Positions 50,195 to 64,000 of a stretch of DNA of 64,000 nucleotides are shown here, in pieces (the first letter of the stretch is position 1; every line of letters starts with the position of its first letter). Made by a program: the position numbers and the translations under genes. The stretch is taken from the NCBI RefSeq assembly GCF_900115695.1, contig NZ_FOXK01000001.1, positions 558,001 through 622,000 on the forward strand. Reading direction: 5' to 3'. The DNA comes from Ectopseudomonas toyotomiensis (GTDB lineage: Bacteria; Pseudomonadota; Gammaproteobacteria; Pseudomonadales; Pseudomonadaceae). The notes beneath the pieces were generated by a model, which worked only from the letters and a program-made list of their open reading frames with translations, was not told the origin of the DNA and ran no database searches.

Positions 50195-51061
50195 TCAATT
50201 CACTTTCTGCTCGGCCGCGGCCGGCTCCACCGGCTCACGCCAGGCCACGGCCAGGCCGTTGGCATAACGCAGGTCGATGCGCGCGATGTTCGCGCTCTGT
50301 TCTTTCAGTTCCCGCTCATAGATGGCGGCGAAACGACGCATTTTTTCCACCACGTGATCACGTCCCAGCAGGATGTCGATGCGCTGGCCGCTGGCGTTCT
50401 CGGTAGCCGAGAGAAACCAGCTGCCGCGTTCGCGCAACTGCAGCCCGACCACGGTGAAGCCCATCGGCCGCAGCAGTTGGCTGAGCATCTGGTACTGCTG
50501 CATCACCTTCGGCTGCGCCCGCTTCGGGCCGGACAGCTGCGGCAGATGCTGGTAGTTGTCCAGCTCCTGTGGCGCGAAGGCCTGACCCTGGTTGTTGAGC
50601 AGCGCCTCGTCACCCCAACGGGCGATGGGCAGTTGTTCCTCCAGACGCACGTCGATCTGATCCGGCCAGACACGACGCACTTCGGCATGGGCGATCCAGG
50701 GCATGCGCTCGAGCTCCTCGCGCATGCCGCGCAGGTCGGCGCTGAAGAAGCTCGCCTCGATATACGGCGCGATCCGCCGCTGCACCGCCTGCTGACTGAC
50801 ATAAGCCAGATCACCCTGCACGCTGATGCGGGCGATCGGGCGGTCGGCGTAGGGCAGCAGACGCAACGCGCCCTCGTAGGCGCCAAAGCCCAGACCAACC
50901 AACAGCAGCGGCCAGAGCAGCCGTCCCACCCAGGAGAAATCCGCCTTGGGCATGCGCAGGCGCATCGGCTCCTTGGCCACCAGACGGCTGGCGCCACGCG
51001 GCGCGGGCTTGCCGCGTTGCGGAGCCCTCAGCGAGTCCTGATGACGCAGAGCGATGCTCAT
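50195..51061 (-). CDS. ftsQ: Cell division protein FtsQ
   Basis: 288 residues. A basic N-terminal cytoplasmic tail and one membrane helix (about 45-63; [19 protein letters not shown]) precede a POTRA domain (about 75-145) and a beta domain. It links FtsA/FtsZ to FtsB-FtsL in the periplasm. It starts three bases after the ddl stop. Confidence 0.93.
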   Translation of the reverse strand: MSIALRHQDSLRAPQRGKPAPRGASRLVAKEPMRLRMPKADFSWVGRLLWPLLLVGLGFGAYEGALRLLPYADRPIARISVQGDLAYVSQQAVQRRIAPYIEASFFSADLRGMREELERMPWIAHAEVRRVWPDQIDVRLEEQLPIARWGDEALLNNQGQAFAPQELDNYQHLPQLSGPKRAQPKVMQQYQMLSQLLRPMGFTVVGLQLRERGSWFLSATENASGQRIDILLGRDHVVEKMRRFAAIYERELKEQSANIARIDLRYANGLAVAWREPVEPAAAEQKVN

Positions 51062-51064
51062 CGC

Positions 51065-53437
<2,373 letters not shown>

Positions 53438-53445
<8 letters not shown>

Positions 53446-54508
53446 GCATCACCTCCTGGCAGATATCGACCACCGTGCGGGTGGCATCGGGCTTGGCCAG
53501 GCGACGCGCGGTGGCGCCCATGACGTTGAGTTTTTCCAGGTGCATCAGAACCTCGGTGAGCTGCGCGGCGAGCTGGGCCGCGTCAGTGACATGTTGTGCA
53601 AGAAGGACGGCGGCGCCCTCCCTCGCCAGATATTCGGCATTGCGGCTCTGGTGATCGTCGATGGCGTGCGGCAGTGGCACCAGAAACGACGGCAGCCCCG
53701 CTGCGGCCAGCTCGCTGACGGTCAGCGCACCGGCGCGGCAAACCACCAGATCGGCCCAGCCATAAGCACGCGCCATATCCTTGATGAAAGGCGCGACCTC
53801 GGCTTCGACCGCGGCATCGCGATAACGCTCCGCAGTGATTTCGGCATGTTGCTTACCGGCCTGGTGGAACACCTGCGGACGTAGGTCGGCAGGAATTTTC
53901 TCCAGCGCGGCCGGCAGCAATTTGTTCAGCGGCTCGGCGCCCAGGCTGCCGCCCAGCACCAGCAATTTCGGCTTGCGCCCGACCAGCGGCTCACGCGGTG
54001 TTTCCAGGAAAAGCTCTTCACGCACCGGGTTACCGGTGGTGCGGCGCTTTTCGGAAGCACCGAAGGTGTTCGGGAAGGCTTCGCAGATGCGCGTGGCGAT
54101 ACGCGACAGCAGACGATTGGCGGTACCGGCCACGGCGTTCTGCTCATGAATCACCAGCGGCACGCCGGCCATACGCGCGGCCAGACCGCCGGGACCGGTG
54201 ACATAACCGCCCATGCCAAGCACGCACACCGGCTGCAGCTCACGCACGATGCGACGCGCCTGCAGCAGAGAGCGCAGCAGCTGGAACGGCGCCTTGAGCA
54301 GCGACAGCTTGCCCTTGCCGCGCAGACCGCTGACGTTGATCAGGTGCAGCGGCAGGCCGGCCTGTGGCACCAGCTCGTTCTCGATGCCACGCGGCGTGCC
54401 CAGCCAGTGCACGGCATAACCACGGGCCTGGAACTCGCGTGCGCAGGCCAGCGCCGGGAATACGTGACCACCGGTGCCGCCGGCCATGATCAGCACGTTA
54501 CCGCGCAT
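53438..54508 (-). CDS. murG: UDP-GlcNAc transferase MurG
   Basis: 356 residues, GT-B fold. The motif [13 protein letters not shown] near the start binds diphosphate, [11 protein letters not shown] and [25 protein letters not shown] complete the family signature. It converts lipid I to lipid II on the inner face of the membrane. The ATG at 54508 is used; the start overlaps the ftsW end by 11 bases. Confidence 0.97.
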
Positions 54509-55706
54509 GGCTGACCTCCTCGGCAAAATCCGCTTCGGTGAAATCCACGTCCTCGTTACCCAGGATGTTGCGCCGCTCCCACTCGATACGCAGCAGCAGC
54601 GCCAGACTGACGCAGCAGATCACCAGCGACGAGCCGCCGTAGCTGAGGAATGGCAGGGTCAGCCCCTTGGTCGGCAACAGACCGGTATTCACGCCGATAT
54701 TGATCAGGAACTGACCGATCCACAGGAAGGACAGACCGTAGGCCACGTAGGCGGAGAAGAACTGCTTGGCCTTCTCGGCCCACAGACCGATGTACAGGCC
54801 GCGCACACAGACGAAGACGAACAGCCCTAGGGTCGCCAGCGCGCCGACGAAGCCCAGCTCCTCTGCCAGTACCGAAAAGACGAAGTCGGTGTGCGCTTCC
54901 GGCAGGTAGAACTGCTTCTGAATGCTGTTACCCAGACCGACACCGAACCACTCGCCGCGGCCGAAAGCGATCAGCGCCTGGGTGAGTTGATAACCTGCGC
55001 CGTACTGGTCGGCCCAGGGGTCGGTAAAGGTGATCAGGCGCTGCAGACGGTATTCCTGGGTCTGCACCAGGACGAACACCGCACCGACAGCCAGGGCCAC
55101 CATCAGGCCGAAGCGCAGCAGGCCGACGCCCCCCAAAAACAGCATGGCCATGGCCGAGCCCATCATCACCACGGTGGCGCCGAAGTCAGGCTCCAGCAGC
55201 AACAGGCCTGCCATTGGCAGTAGCACGACGAAAGGCTTGAAGAAACCGGCCCAGCTCTCGCGTACCTCTTCCTGACGGCGCACCAGGTAACCGGCCAGGT
55301 AGACCACCACGAACACCTTGGCGATCTCCGACGGCTGCACGTTGAAGGCGCCGAAGCCGATCCAGCGCCGCGCACCGTTGACCTCGCGGCCGATGCCCGG
55401 CACCAGCACCAGCACCAACAGGGCGAAGGCCACCAGCAGCATGATCCAGCCGTAGCGCTGCCAGATGTTCATCGGCACCATCAGCACCACGCCAGCGGCA
55501 CCAAGACCGATCACCAGATAAATCAGATGGCGAATCATGTGATAGAGCGGGCTACCGGTCTGCGCCGCGGCCACTTCCGAAGACGCCGAAGCGATCATCA
55601 CCAGGCCGAGGCCGAGCAGGCCCAGGCAACCGGCCAGCAGCGGGAAGTCCAGATCGAGGCCACGACCCAGTAACGGCGAGGGACGAATCTGCAGGAAGGA
55701 CAACAT
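54498..55706 (-). CDS. ftsW: Peptidoglycan polymerase FtsW (SEDS)
   Basis: 402 residues, about ten membrane helices. The conserved KVFVVVYLAGYLVRR segment, the catalytic Asp in LLLLEPDFGATVVM, the lipid II site region and the SYGGSSLV motif near the C-terminus are present. It polymerises septal peptidoglycan with FtsI. Its ATG overlaps the murD stop by one base (TGATG). Confidence 0.97.
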   Translation of the reverse strand: MLSFLQIRPSPLLGRGLDLDFPLLAGCLGLLGLGLVMIASASSEVAAAQTGSPLYHMIRHLIYLVIGLGAAGVVLMVPMNIWQRYGWIMLLVAFALLVLVLVPGIGREVNGARRWIGFGAFNVQPSEIAKVFVVVYLAGYLVRRQEEVRESWAGFFKPFVVLLPMAGLLLLEPDFGATVVMMGSAMAMLFLGGVGLLRFGLMVALAVGAVFVLVQTQEYRLQRLITFTDPWADQYGAGYQLTQALIAFGRGEWFGVGLGNSIQKQFYLPEAHTDFVFSVLAEELGFVGALATLGLFVFVCVRGLYIGLWAEKAKQFFSAYVAYGLSFLWIGQFLINIGVNTGLLPTKGLTLPFLSYGGSSLVICCVSLALLLRIEWERRNILGNEDVDFTEADFAEEVSHAR

Positions 55707-57052
55707 CAGACGAGTCCCTCCACAGCCTGGGCGAACAGGCGCCCGCGCTCTTCGAAGTTCTTGAACATGTCCAGGCTGGCGCAGGCCGGCGACAGCAGCA
55801 CGGCATCACCGGCCTCGGCCAGATCGCTGCAGCGCTGCACGGCGTCTTCCAGGCTCGCTACTCGCACCTGCGGTACGGCGTCACCCAGGGTGTCGGCCAG
55901 ACGCTGAGCATCACGCCCCAGTAGCACCACCGCACGGCAGAAACGTGCGACCGGAGCCTTCAGTGCGGAGAAGTCGGCGCCCTTGCCATCGCCACCGGCG
56001 ATCAGCACCAGCTTGCCGGCGATATCGGCACCGAGACCTTCGATGGCCGCCAGCGCGGCACCGACATTGGTGGCCTTGGAGTCGTCGTAATAATTCACCC
56101 CAGCACGCTCGCCAACCCATTGGCAGCGGTGCGGCAAACCGGTGAACTGGCGCAGGGTCGCGAGCATGGCCTCCATCGGCAGGCCCACGGCATGACCGAG
56201 CGCCAGCGCCGCCAGGGCGTTGGACTGGTTATGCGCGCCACGAATTTTCAGCTCACTCACCGGCAGCAGCGCTTCGAAGCGAAACGCCAGAGACTTCTCG
56301 CCGTTTTCCTCGAGCAGGCCAAAGCGCTTGAAGTCCGGCTTGCCCAGGCCGAATTCCCAGCAGGTCACCTGGTCGGCGATCAGCGGGCGTGACAGGGCGT
56401 CGTCACGGTTGATCACCACCTGACGGGCACCACGGAAGATCCGATGCTTGGCCAGGTGATAGGCCGGCAGACCGCTGTAACGGTCCATGTGGTCTTCGCT
56501 GATATTCAGGCAGGTGGCCACTTCGGCATTGAGCTGATCGGTGGTCTCCAGCTGGAAGCTGGACAGCTCCAGCACGTACAGCTCGACATCGTCGGCCAAC
56601 AGATCCAGCGCCGGCGTACCGAGGTTGCCGCCCACGGCGACACGCTTGCCGGCGGCAGCAGCCATCTCGCCGACCAGGGTGGTGACGGTGCTCTTGGCGT
56701 TGGAGCCTGTGATGGCAACGATGGGCGCCTTGGCATGGCGGGCGAACAGGTCGATATCGCCGGACAGCTTGACGCCGCGCGCCGCCGCCTCGGCCAGCGC
56801 CGGTGTCGATACCGCCAGGCCCGGGCTCACGTAGAGCTCCGAGGCGCGGCAGAGGAAGTCCACGTCCAGCTCGCCGCAACGTACTTCCACCTGCGGGTAG
56901 TCACGCTTGAGCGTCTCCAGCTCCGGCGGGTTCGCGCGCGTATCGGCCACGGCAAAGCGCACGCCCTGCTGCGCCAGGAAGCGCACCAGGGACATGCCGC
57001 TCTTGCCGAGGCCGACAACGATGCGGAACTGGTCGGAAGCGATCAATGACAC
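55706..57052 (-). CDS. murD: UDP-MurNAc-L-Ala D-glutamate ligase MurD
   Basis: 448 residues. Motifs: VVGLGKSGMSLVRFL at the N-terminus, ATP loop GSNAKSTVTTLVGEM (Gly-Ser-Asn-Ala rather than the commoner GTNGK; usual in Pseudomonas as I recall), and YYDDSKATN near the C-terminus. It adds D-Glu to the stem. It starts six bases after the mraY stop. Confidence 0.96.
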   Translation of the reverse strand: MSLIASDQFRIVVGLGKSGMSLVRFLAQQGVRFAVADTRANPPELETLKRDYPQVEVRCGELDVDFLCRASELYVSPGLAVSTPALAEAAARGVKLSGDIDLFARHAKAPIVAITGSNAKSTVTTLVGEMAAAAGKRVAVGGNLGTPALDLLADDVELYVLELSSFQLETTDQLNAEVATCLNISEDHMDRYSGLPAYHLAKHRIFRGARQVVINRDDALSRPLIADQVTCWEFGLGKPDFKRFGLLEENGEKSLAFRFEALLPVSELKIRGAHNQSNALAALALGHAVGLPMEAMLATLRQFTGLPHRCQWVGERAGVNYYDDSKATNVGAALAAIEGLGADIAGKLVLIAGGDGKGADFSALKAPVARFCRAVVLLGRDAQRLADTLGDAVPQVRVASLEDAVQRCSDLAEAGDAVLLSPACASLDMFKNFEERGRLFAQAVEGLV

Positions 57053-57058
57053 GCTCTA

Positions 57059-58141
57059 TTACCTCAGTTTCAGGGTGGCCAGGCCGATCAGCACGAGAAT
57101 CACGGTGATGATCCAGAAACGGACGATCACGCGCGGCTCAGGCCAGCCCTTGAGTTCGAAATGGTGGTGAATCGGCGCCATGCGGAACACACGCTTGCCG
57201 GTCAGCTTGAAGCTGGCGACCTGGATGATCACCGACAGGGTTTCCATGACGAACACCCCGCCCATGATGAACAGCACGACTTCCTGGCGCACGATCACGG
57301 CGATGGTGCCCAGTGCGGCGCCGAGCGCCAGCGCACCGACGTCGCCCATGAACACCTGCGCCGGGTAAGTGTTGAACCACAGAAAGCCCAGGCCGGCACC
57401 AACCAGCGCGGCGCAGAACACGATCAGCTCACCGGCGCCCGGCACGTAAGGAATCAGCAGGTACTCGGCGAAGTTCACGTTGCCCGACAGGTAGCAGAAG
57501 ATCGCCAGCGCACCGGCCACCATCACGGTGGGCAGGATGGCCAGGCCGTCGAGGCCGTCGGTGAGGTTCACCGCATTGCTGGTGCCGACGATCACGAAGT
57601 AGGTCAGCACCACGAAGCCGGCGCCCAGAGGAATGGCGACGTCTTTCAGCAGCGGCAGGATCAGGGTGGTCTCCACCGGGCTCTGCGCAGTCATATAAAG
57701 GAAGACGGCGGCAGCGAGGCCGAACACCGACTGCCAGAAATACTTCCAGCGGCTCGGCAGCCCGCGCGAGTTCTTCTCGATCACCTTGCGGTAGTCATCG
57801 ACCCAACCGATGGCACCGAACAGCAGCGTCACGGCCAGCACCACCCAGACGTAGCGGTTGGACAGGTCGGCCCAGAGCAAGGTGCTCACGGTGATGGCGC
57901 TGAGAATCAGCGCACCGCCCATGGTCGGCGTGCCTTTCTTCGACAGGTGCGATTGCGGGCCATCGTGGCGCACCGCCTGGCCGATCTGCCGCACCTGCAG
58001 GGTACGGATCATCCACGGGCCGAGCCACAGCGACAGCGCCAGGGCGGTGAGCACGCCGAGGATGCCGCGCAGGGTCAGGTACTGAAAGACCGCGAAGCCC
58101 TTGTGAAACTGTTGCAGGTACTCCGCCAGCAGCAGCAGCAT
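57059..58141 (-). CDS. mraY: Phospho-MurNAc-pentapeptide transferase MraY
   Basis: 360 residues with about ten membrane helices. Signature segments are [13 protein letters not shown] (near residue 70), the [16 protein letters not shown] cluster, and [15 protein letters not shown], plus the [11 protein letters not shown] end with three His. It makes lipid I on undecaprenyl phosphate. It directly touches the murF stop. Confidence 0.98.
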   Translation of the reverse strand: MLLLLAEYLQQFHKGFAVFQYLTLRGILGVLTALALSLWLGPWMIRTLQVRQIGQAVRHDGPQSHLSKKGTPTMGGALILSAITVSTLLWADLSNRYVWVVLAVTLLFGAIGWVDDYRKVIEKNSRGLPSRWKYFWQSVFGLAAAVFLYMTAQSPVETTLILPLLKDVAIPLGAGFVVLTYFVIVGTSNAVNLTDGLDGLAILPTVMVAGALAIFCYLSGNVNFAEYLLIPYVPGAGELIVFCAALVGAGLGFLWFNTYPAQVFMGDVGALALGAALGTIAVIVRQEVVLFIMGGVFVMETLSVIIQVASFKLTGKRVFRMAPIHHHFELKGWPEPRVIVRFWIITVILVLIGLATLKLR

Positions 58142-59512
58142 TTAGTGAATCTCCCCAGATACGCCACACAGCGCCGCCACGACCTTGTCCATGGCTGCGC
58201 TGCGTGAACCCTTGATTAGTAGTGTGCTGCCGGCCTGTTCGGCGCGAAGCGCTTCGATCAGCTCGGCTTGATCGACGAAGTGACGGCCTTTTGAGCCAAA
58301 CTCCTCGACCGCAAAACGCATCAGCGGGCCAACGGCATACAGCGCATCGACCTTGCCCGCGGCATGGCGGCCGACATCGCGATGGCCCTGTTCGGCCCAT
58401 TCGCCCAGCTCGCCCATGTCTCCCAGCACCAGAACGGTGCGACCGGAGAAGCCGGCGAGTATATCCACCGCCGCACACATGGACACCGGGTTGGCGTTGT
58501 AACTGTCATCGATGACTCGCACGCCGTTCGGCGCCAGCTGCGCTACGGCGCGGCCCTTGACCGGTTGCAGGCTTTCCAGCCCCTGAACCATGGCGACCAA
58601 CGGCATGCCCAGGGCATGAGCAGCGGCGCAGGCCGCCAGGGCGTTGGCCACGTTGTGTTCGCCGAGCAGGTTGAGCTGAATGCGCGCGCTACCGACCGGG
58701 CTGCGCAGGGTGAAGCCCTGGCAACCGCGCTCGTCGCGGGCCAGGTCGCTGCCGTGGAAGTCGGCGCGAGTGTCGCGCAAGGCAAAGCTCAGCACCTTGC
58801 GTCCGGCAGCACGGCGCTGCCAGGTGATGAAAGCCTTGTCATCCAGATTGAGCACGGCCACGCCATCGTTCGGCAGGCCTTCGAGAATCTCGCCCTTGGC
58901 CTCGACGATCTTTTCCGGACCGCCGAACTCACCCACATGGGCATTGCCGGCATTGGTGATGATCGCCACCTGCGGCCGGGTCAGGCTGACGGTGTAGGCG
59001 ATCTCGCCGACATGGTTGGCGCCCAGCTCGATCACCCCGGCGCGGTGCTCCGGCGCCAATTCGAGCAGGGTCAGCGGCGCGCCCAGATCATTGTTGAGGT
59101 TGCCGCGAGTGGCCAGCACCGCACCGTTCAGACCGGCGCGCAGAATGGCCGCGAGCATTTCCTTGACGCTGGTCTTGCCACTGGAACCGGTCACCGCAGC
59201 CAGCGGGCCAGTAAAGGCCTGTCGATTCAGCGCACCTAGTTGACCGAGCGCCAGACGCGTGTCGGCCACCAGCAATTGCGGCAACGGTGCATTGGCCACC
59301 TCACGCTCGACCAACGCGGCGACCGCCCCCTTGGCCGCAACGTCGGCCAGATAATCATGACCATCGAAGCGTGGGCCGGTCAGCGCCACGAAAAGCTGAC
59401 CCGCAGCGATGGTGCGGCTGTCGGTGCCAACCGCGGAGAACGCCACATCGGCACCAATCACGCGAGCGTTCAGGTCGGTAGCGACGTCGCTGAGCAACCA
59501 TGGCTTAAGCAT
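58142..59512 (-). CDS. murF: UDP-MurNAc-tripeptide D-Ala-D-Ala ligase MurF
   Basis: 456 residues. ATP loop VTGSSGKTSVKEML, the GANHVGEIAYTV segment and DDSYNANPVSM are the family marks. It completes the pentapeptide by adding the dipeptide made by Ddl. It overlaps the murE end by eight bases. Confidence 0.96.
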   Translation of the reverse strand: MLKPWLLSDVATDLNARVIGADVAFSAVGTDSRTIAAGQLFVALTGPRFDGHDYLADVAAKGAVAALVEREVANAPLPQLLVADTRLALGQLGALNRQAFTGPLAAVTGSSGKTSVKEMLAAILRAGLNGAVLATRGNLNNDLGAPLTLLELAPEHRAGVIELGANHVGEIAYTVSLTRPQVAIITNAGNAHVGEFGGPEKIVEAKGEILEGLPNDGVAVLNLDDKAFITWQRRAAGRKVLSFALRDTRADFHGSDLARDERGCQGFTLRSPVGSARIQLNLLGEHNVANALAACAAAHALGMPLVAMVQGLESLQPVKGRAVAQLAPNGVRVIDDSYNANPVSMCAAVDILAGFSGRTVLVLGDMGELGEWAEQGHRDVGRHAAGKVDALYAVGPLMRFAVEEFGSKGRHFVDQAELIEALRAEQAGSTLLIKGSRSAAMDKVVAALCGVSGEIH

Positions 59513-60967
59513 GCGCTGCCTCCCAGGCCGCCAGGGCCTTGTTCGCTTCGATCAGATCGGAGAACGGCTGACGCACGCCCATGATTTCCTGGTAATCCTC
59601 ATGGCCCTTGCCAGCCAGTACCAGCACATCGGCGGCTTCAGCCTGGGCAATCAGCCGCGCGATGGCATCGCCACGGCCGTGAATGAACTGCACCTGCTCC
59701 GGCGCTTTGAAGCCAGCGCGGATATCGGCAACGATCTGTGCCGGCTCTTCCGTACGCGGATTGTCATCGGTCACCCACACCGCATCGGCCAGCCGTTCGG
59801 CAACCGCGGCCATCAGCGGGCGCTTGCCACGGTCACGATCGCCGCCGCAACCGAACAGGCAGACCAGACGCCCTTCGACGTGTGGACGCATGGCTTCGAG
59901 AACTTTCTCCAGGGCATCCGGGGTGTGCGCGTAGTCGACCACGACCAGCGGCTTGTCGCCGCCACCGAGACGCTGCATGCGGCCCGCTGGCCCCTGCAGT
60001 TGCGGCAGGACCTTGAGAATCTCGTCCAGGGCATAGTCCAGCCCCAGCAGCGCGCCGACCACCGCCAGCAGGTTGCTCAGGTTGAAACGACCGAGCAGAT
60101 TGCTGCGCAGCATGCCTTCGCCACGCGGCGTCACCAGGCGTGCACGCACACCGTGATCGTCGAAGTGCGCTTCGCTGCAATAAAGGAAGGCGCTGGCATC
60201 GCTGAGGCTGTAGCCGATCAGGCGTGACTCGTGCGTTTGCGCGGCCAGCTCACGACCAAAGGCGTCATCGAGGTTGATCACTCGGCAACGCAGGTTCGGC
60301 CAGGCGAACAGCTTGGCCTTGGCTGCGCCATAGGCCTCCATGCTGCCGTGGTAATCGAGGTGATCGCGCGACAGGTTGGTGAACACCGCCACGTCGAACT
60401 CCAGAGCCGCGACGCGGCCCTGATCCAGACCATGGGAGGAAACCTCCATCGCCACGGCGCGCGCACCGGCCTGCTTGAGCGACGCCAGGGTGGCCTGCAC
60501 CCCGACCGGATCGGGGGTGGTGTGCTTGCCCTGCTCCAGCGCGCCATGGAAACCGGTGCCCAGGGTACCGACGATGCCACAACGCTGACCGAGCAGATCC
60601 AGTGCCTGAGCCAGCAACTGGCTGACGCTGGTCTTGCCGTTGGTACCCGTAACACCGATCAGGTGCAAAGCGCGGCCCGGCTCACCGTAGAAGCGCCCGG
60701 CAATGGCCGAAAGCTGGCCGGCCAGCCCCTTGACCGGCACCAGCACAGCACTTTCAGCATGCATGGGTGCAGCGCCTTCGGCCTCGAAGGCCACTGCCGC
60801 AGCGCCGCGCGCAATGGCATCGGCGATATGCACACGGCCATCCTGCTGGGTACCCGGCACGGCCAGGAACAGATCACCCGGACGTACCTTGCGGCTGTCC
60901 AGAGTCAGTTCCCGAATCAGCACGCTGCTTTCGGCAGCTGGCAACAGTTGATTGAGTGACATGGGCA

Positions 60968-60968
<1 letters not shown>
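59505..60968 (-). CDS. murE: UDP-MurNAc-L-Ala-D-Glu meso-DAP ligase MurE
   Basis: 487 residues. The ATP loop is VTGTNGKTSVSQL, and the DDNPRTE motif is the DNPR signature for meso-diaminopimelate rather than lysine. It adds the third residue. The start at 60968 overlaps the ftsI stop by one base; an internal ATG two codons later is possible. Confidence 0.97.
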
Positions 60969-62981
<2,013 letters not shown>

Positions 62982-62985
<4 letters not shown>

Positions 62986-63926
62986 CGCAATTTCTCCGCG
63001 ATGCGCATCACCGCGCTGCGCGAGCGCGGATTGGCCTTGAGTTCGGCCTCAGCGGCGTAGACCGGTTTGCCGATCAGTTTCAGACGCGGTTCGAAGGCTT
63101 TTGGAATGATCGGCAGATCACGCGGCAGCTTGTCCGCCTCGCCCTTGGCCTGACGCTTCATGAACTGTTTGACGATACGGTCTTCCAGCGAGTGGAAGCT
63201 GATCACCACCAGGCGGCCACCGACCTCAAGCGTTTCCAGCGCCGCTTCGAGACCGCGCTCAAGATCACCGAGTTCGTTGTTGACGTGGATGCGGATGCCC
63301 TGGAAGGCACGCGTCGCCGGGTTCTTGCCCTTTTCCCAGGCCGGATTGGCCACGGTCAGCACTTGGGCCAGATCGGCAGTGCGGGTGAACGGCTGCTCGG
63401 CGCGGCGCTCCACCACGGCGCGCGCCATGCGCTTGGCGAAACGCTCTTCACCGTAATCCTTGAGCACGCGGGCGATTTCGTCTTCACCCGCCGTGGCAAT
63501 CCAGTCAGCGGCACTGACGCCGACATCCGGATTCATGCGCATGTCCAGCGGGCCGTCATTGAGGAAGCTAAAACCACGCTCGGGATCGTCCAGCTGCGGC
63601 GACGACACACCAAGGTCCAGCAGAATGCCGGCAACCTGTCCGGAAATGCCGCGGACAACAGCTTCGTCGCCAAGTTCCGCAAAACTGCGCTGCACAACGA
63701 CAAAGCGGCCGTCTTCGGCCGCCAATGCTTCCCCGGTGGCTATCGCCAGGGGATCCTTGTCGAACCCCAAGAGCCGTCCGTCTGGCCCGAGCTTCTGCAG
63801 GATCAGCCGACTGTGTCCGCCACGCCCGAAGGTGCCGTCCATATAACGACCATCACCGCGCACAGCCAGCCCCTCGACAGCTTCGTCGAGCAGCACGGTG
63901 ATATGGCGGAAGTTGCTATCGGTCAT
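62982..63926 (-). CDS. rsmH: 16S rRNA (cytosine1402-N4)-methyltransferase RsmH (MraW)
   Basis: 314 residues from the ATG at 63926 ([19 protein letters not shown]). The SAM-binding motif is [10 protein letters not shown], and [11 protein letters not shown] is a second family signature. It methylates C1402 of 16S rRNA. A GTG two codons upstream overlaps the mraZ stop and could be the true start; the domain is unaffected. Confidence 0.96.
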
Positions 63927-63928
63927 GG

Positions 63929-64000
63929 TCACAGGATCAGGTCACGCAGGTCATCGGAAAGGGCACCGGGCTGCTTGATGGCAGCGAGGTCGGCTTCGGC
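63929..64000 (-). CDS. mraZ: MraZ, C-terminal fragment at window edge
   Basis: The last 23 codons (ending SDDLRDLIL and stop) of the gene preceding rsmH. The order, the two-base spacing to the rsmH ATG and the acidic/leucine-rich tail fit MraZ, the transcriptional regulator that heads dcw clusters. The rest is beyond base 64000, so the call rests mainly on context. Confidence 0.75.
   Translation of the reverse strand, partial: AEADLAAIKQPGALSDDLRDLIL

Noticed and set aside
55706..57052. GSNAKST loop in MurD as a broken ATP site
   Set aside because: The Lys-Ser-Thr core is intact and the variant is, as I recall, normal in Pseudomonas MurD.

Overview
This window is chromosomal DNA of a gammaproteobacterium, almost certainly a Pseudomonas. 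The DNA is GC-rich and most proteins read like close relatives of P. aeruginosa proteins. Typical markers are PilS/PilR beside the FimU-PilV-PilW-PilX-PilY1-PilY2-PilE minor-pilin operon, the YajQ/PA4396/PanE/PA4398 neighbourhood, and the complete dcw (division and cell wall) cluster. From memory, the gene order resembles three P. aeruginosa PAO1 blocks placed side by side: PA4543-PA4563, PA4642-PA4647, and PA4393-PA4421. No tRNA, rRNA, CRISPR array, prophage or transposase gene was seen.

Region 1 (1-6.1 kb): pgeF (cut by the window edge) and rluD on the minus strand, divergent from bamD on the plus strand. These are followed by a small PP0621-type protein and the pilS-pilR two-component system for type IV pili. 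Region 2 (6.2-14.6 kb): thiO on the minus strand, then a plus-strand minor-pilin operon fimT-fimU-pilV-pilW-pilX-pilY1-pilY2-pilE, which looks richer in A/T than its surroundings. Region 3 (14.7-22.6 kb): minus-strand ispH, fkpB-lspA-ileS-ribF (overlapping genes) and murJ, divergent from rpsT.

Region 4 (22.7-30.3 kb): a PA4642-family protein, a SulP anion transporter, purine salvage (hpt), pyrimidine salvage (upp-uraA, with a possible sigma-54 site upstream), two tandem DUF481 outer-membrane proteins and an alkyltransferase-like protein. Region 5 (30.3-41.9 kb): ampG (muropeptide permease with an internal 84-residue duplication), a 684-bp fold-back palindromic element, an MscS channel, yajQ, a response regulator with a degenerate GGDEF domain, panE, a sensor kinase, a cobalamin adenosyltransferase, a MutT-ThiE fusion, a glutathione S-transferase and argJ.

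Region 6 (42-64 kb): secA, an M23 peptidase, dciA and lpxC, then the dcw cluster read on the minus strand from mraZ (cut by the window edge) to ftsZ. That cluster carries the whole route from UDP-MurNAc peptides to lipid II and the early and late divisome proteins, with most genes overlapping or touching.

Much of the window serves the envelope: peptidoglycan synthesis, export and recycling (mur genes, mraY, murJ, ftsW, ftsI, pgeF, ampG), outer-membrane assembly and lipid A (bamD, lpxC, lspA), secretion (secA) and surface pili. The least ordinary features are the 684-bp fold-back element directly after ampG and the internal duplication in AmpG itself. Others are two palindromic GTAGGGTGCGC repeats at gene ends, the degenerate enzyme domains, and the possible sigma-54 promoter of upp.
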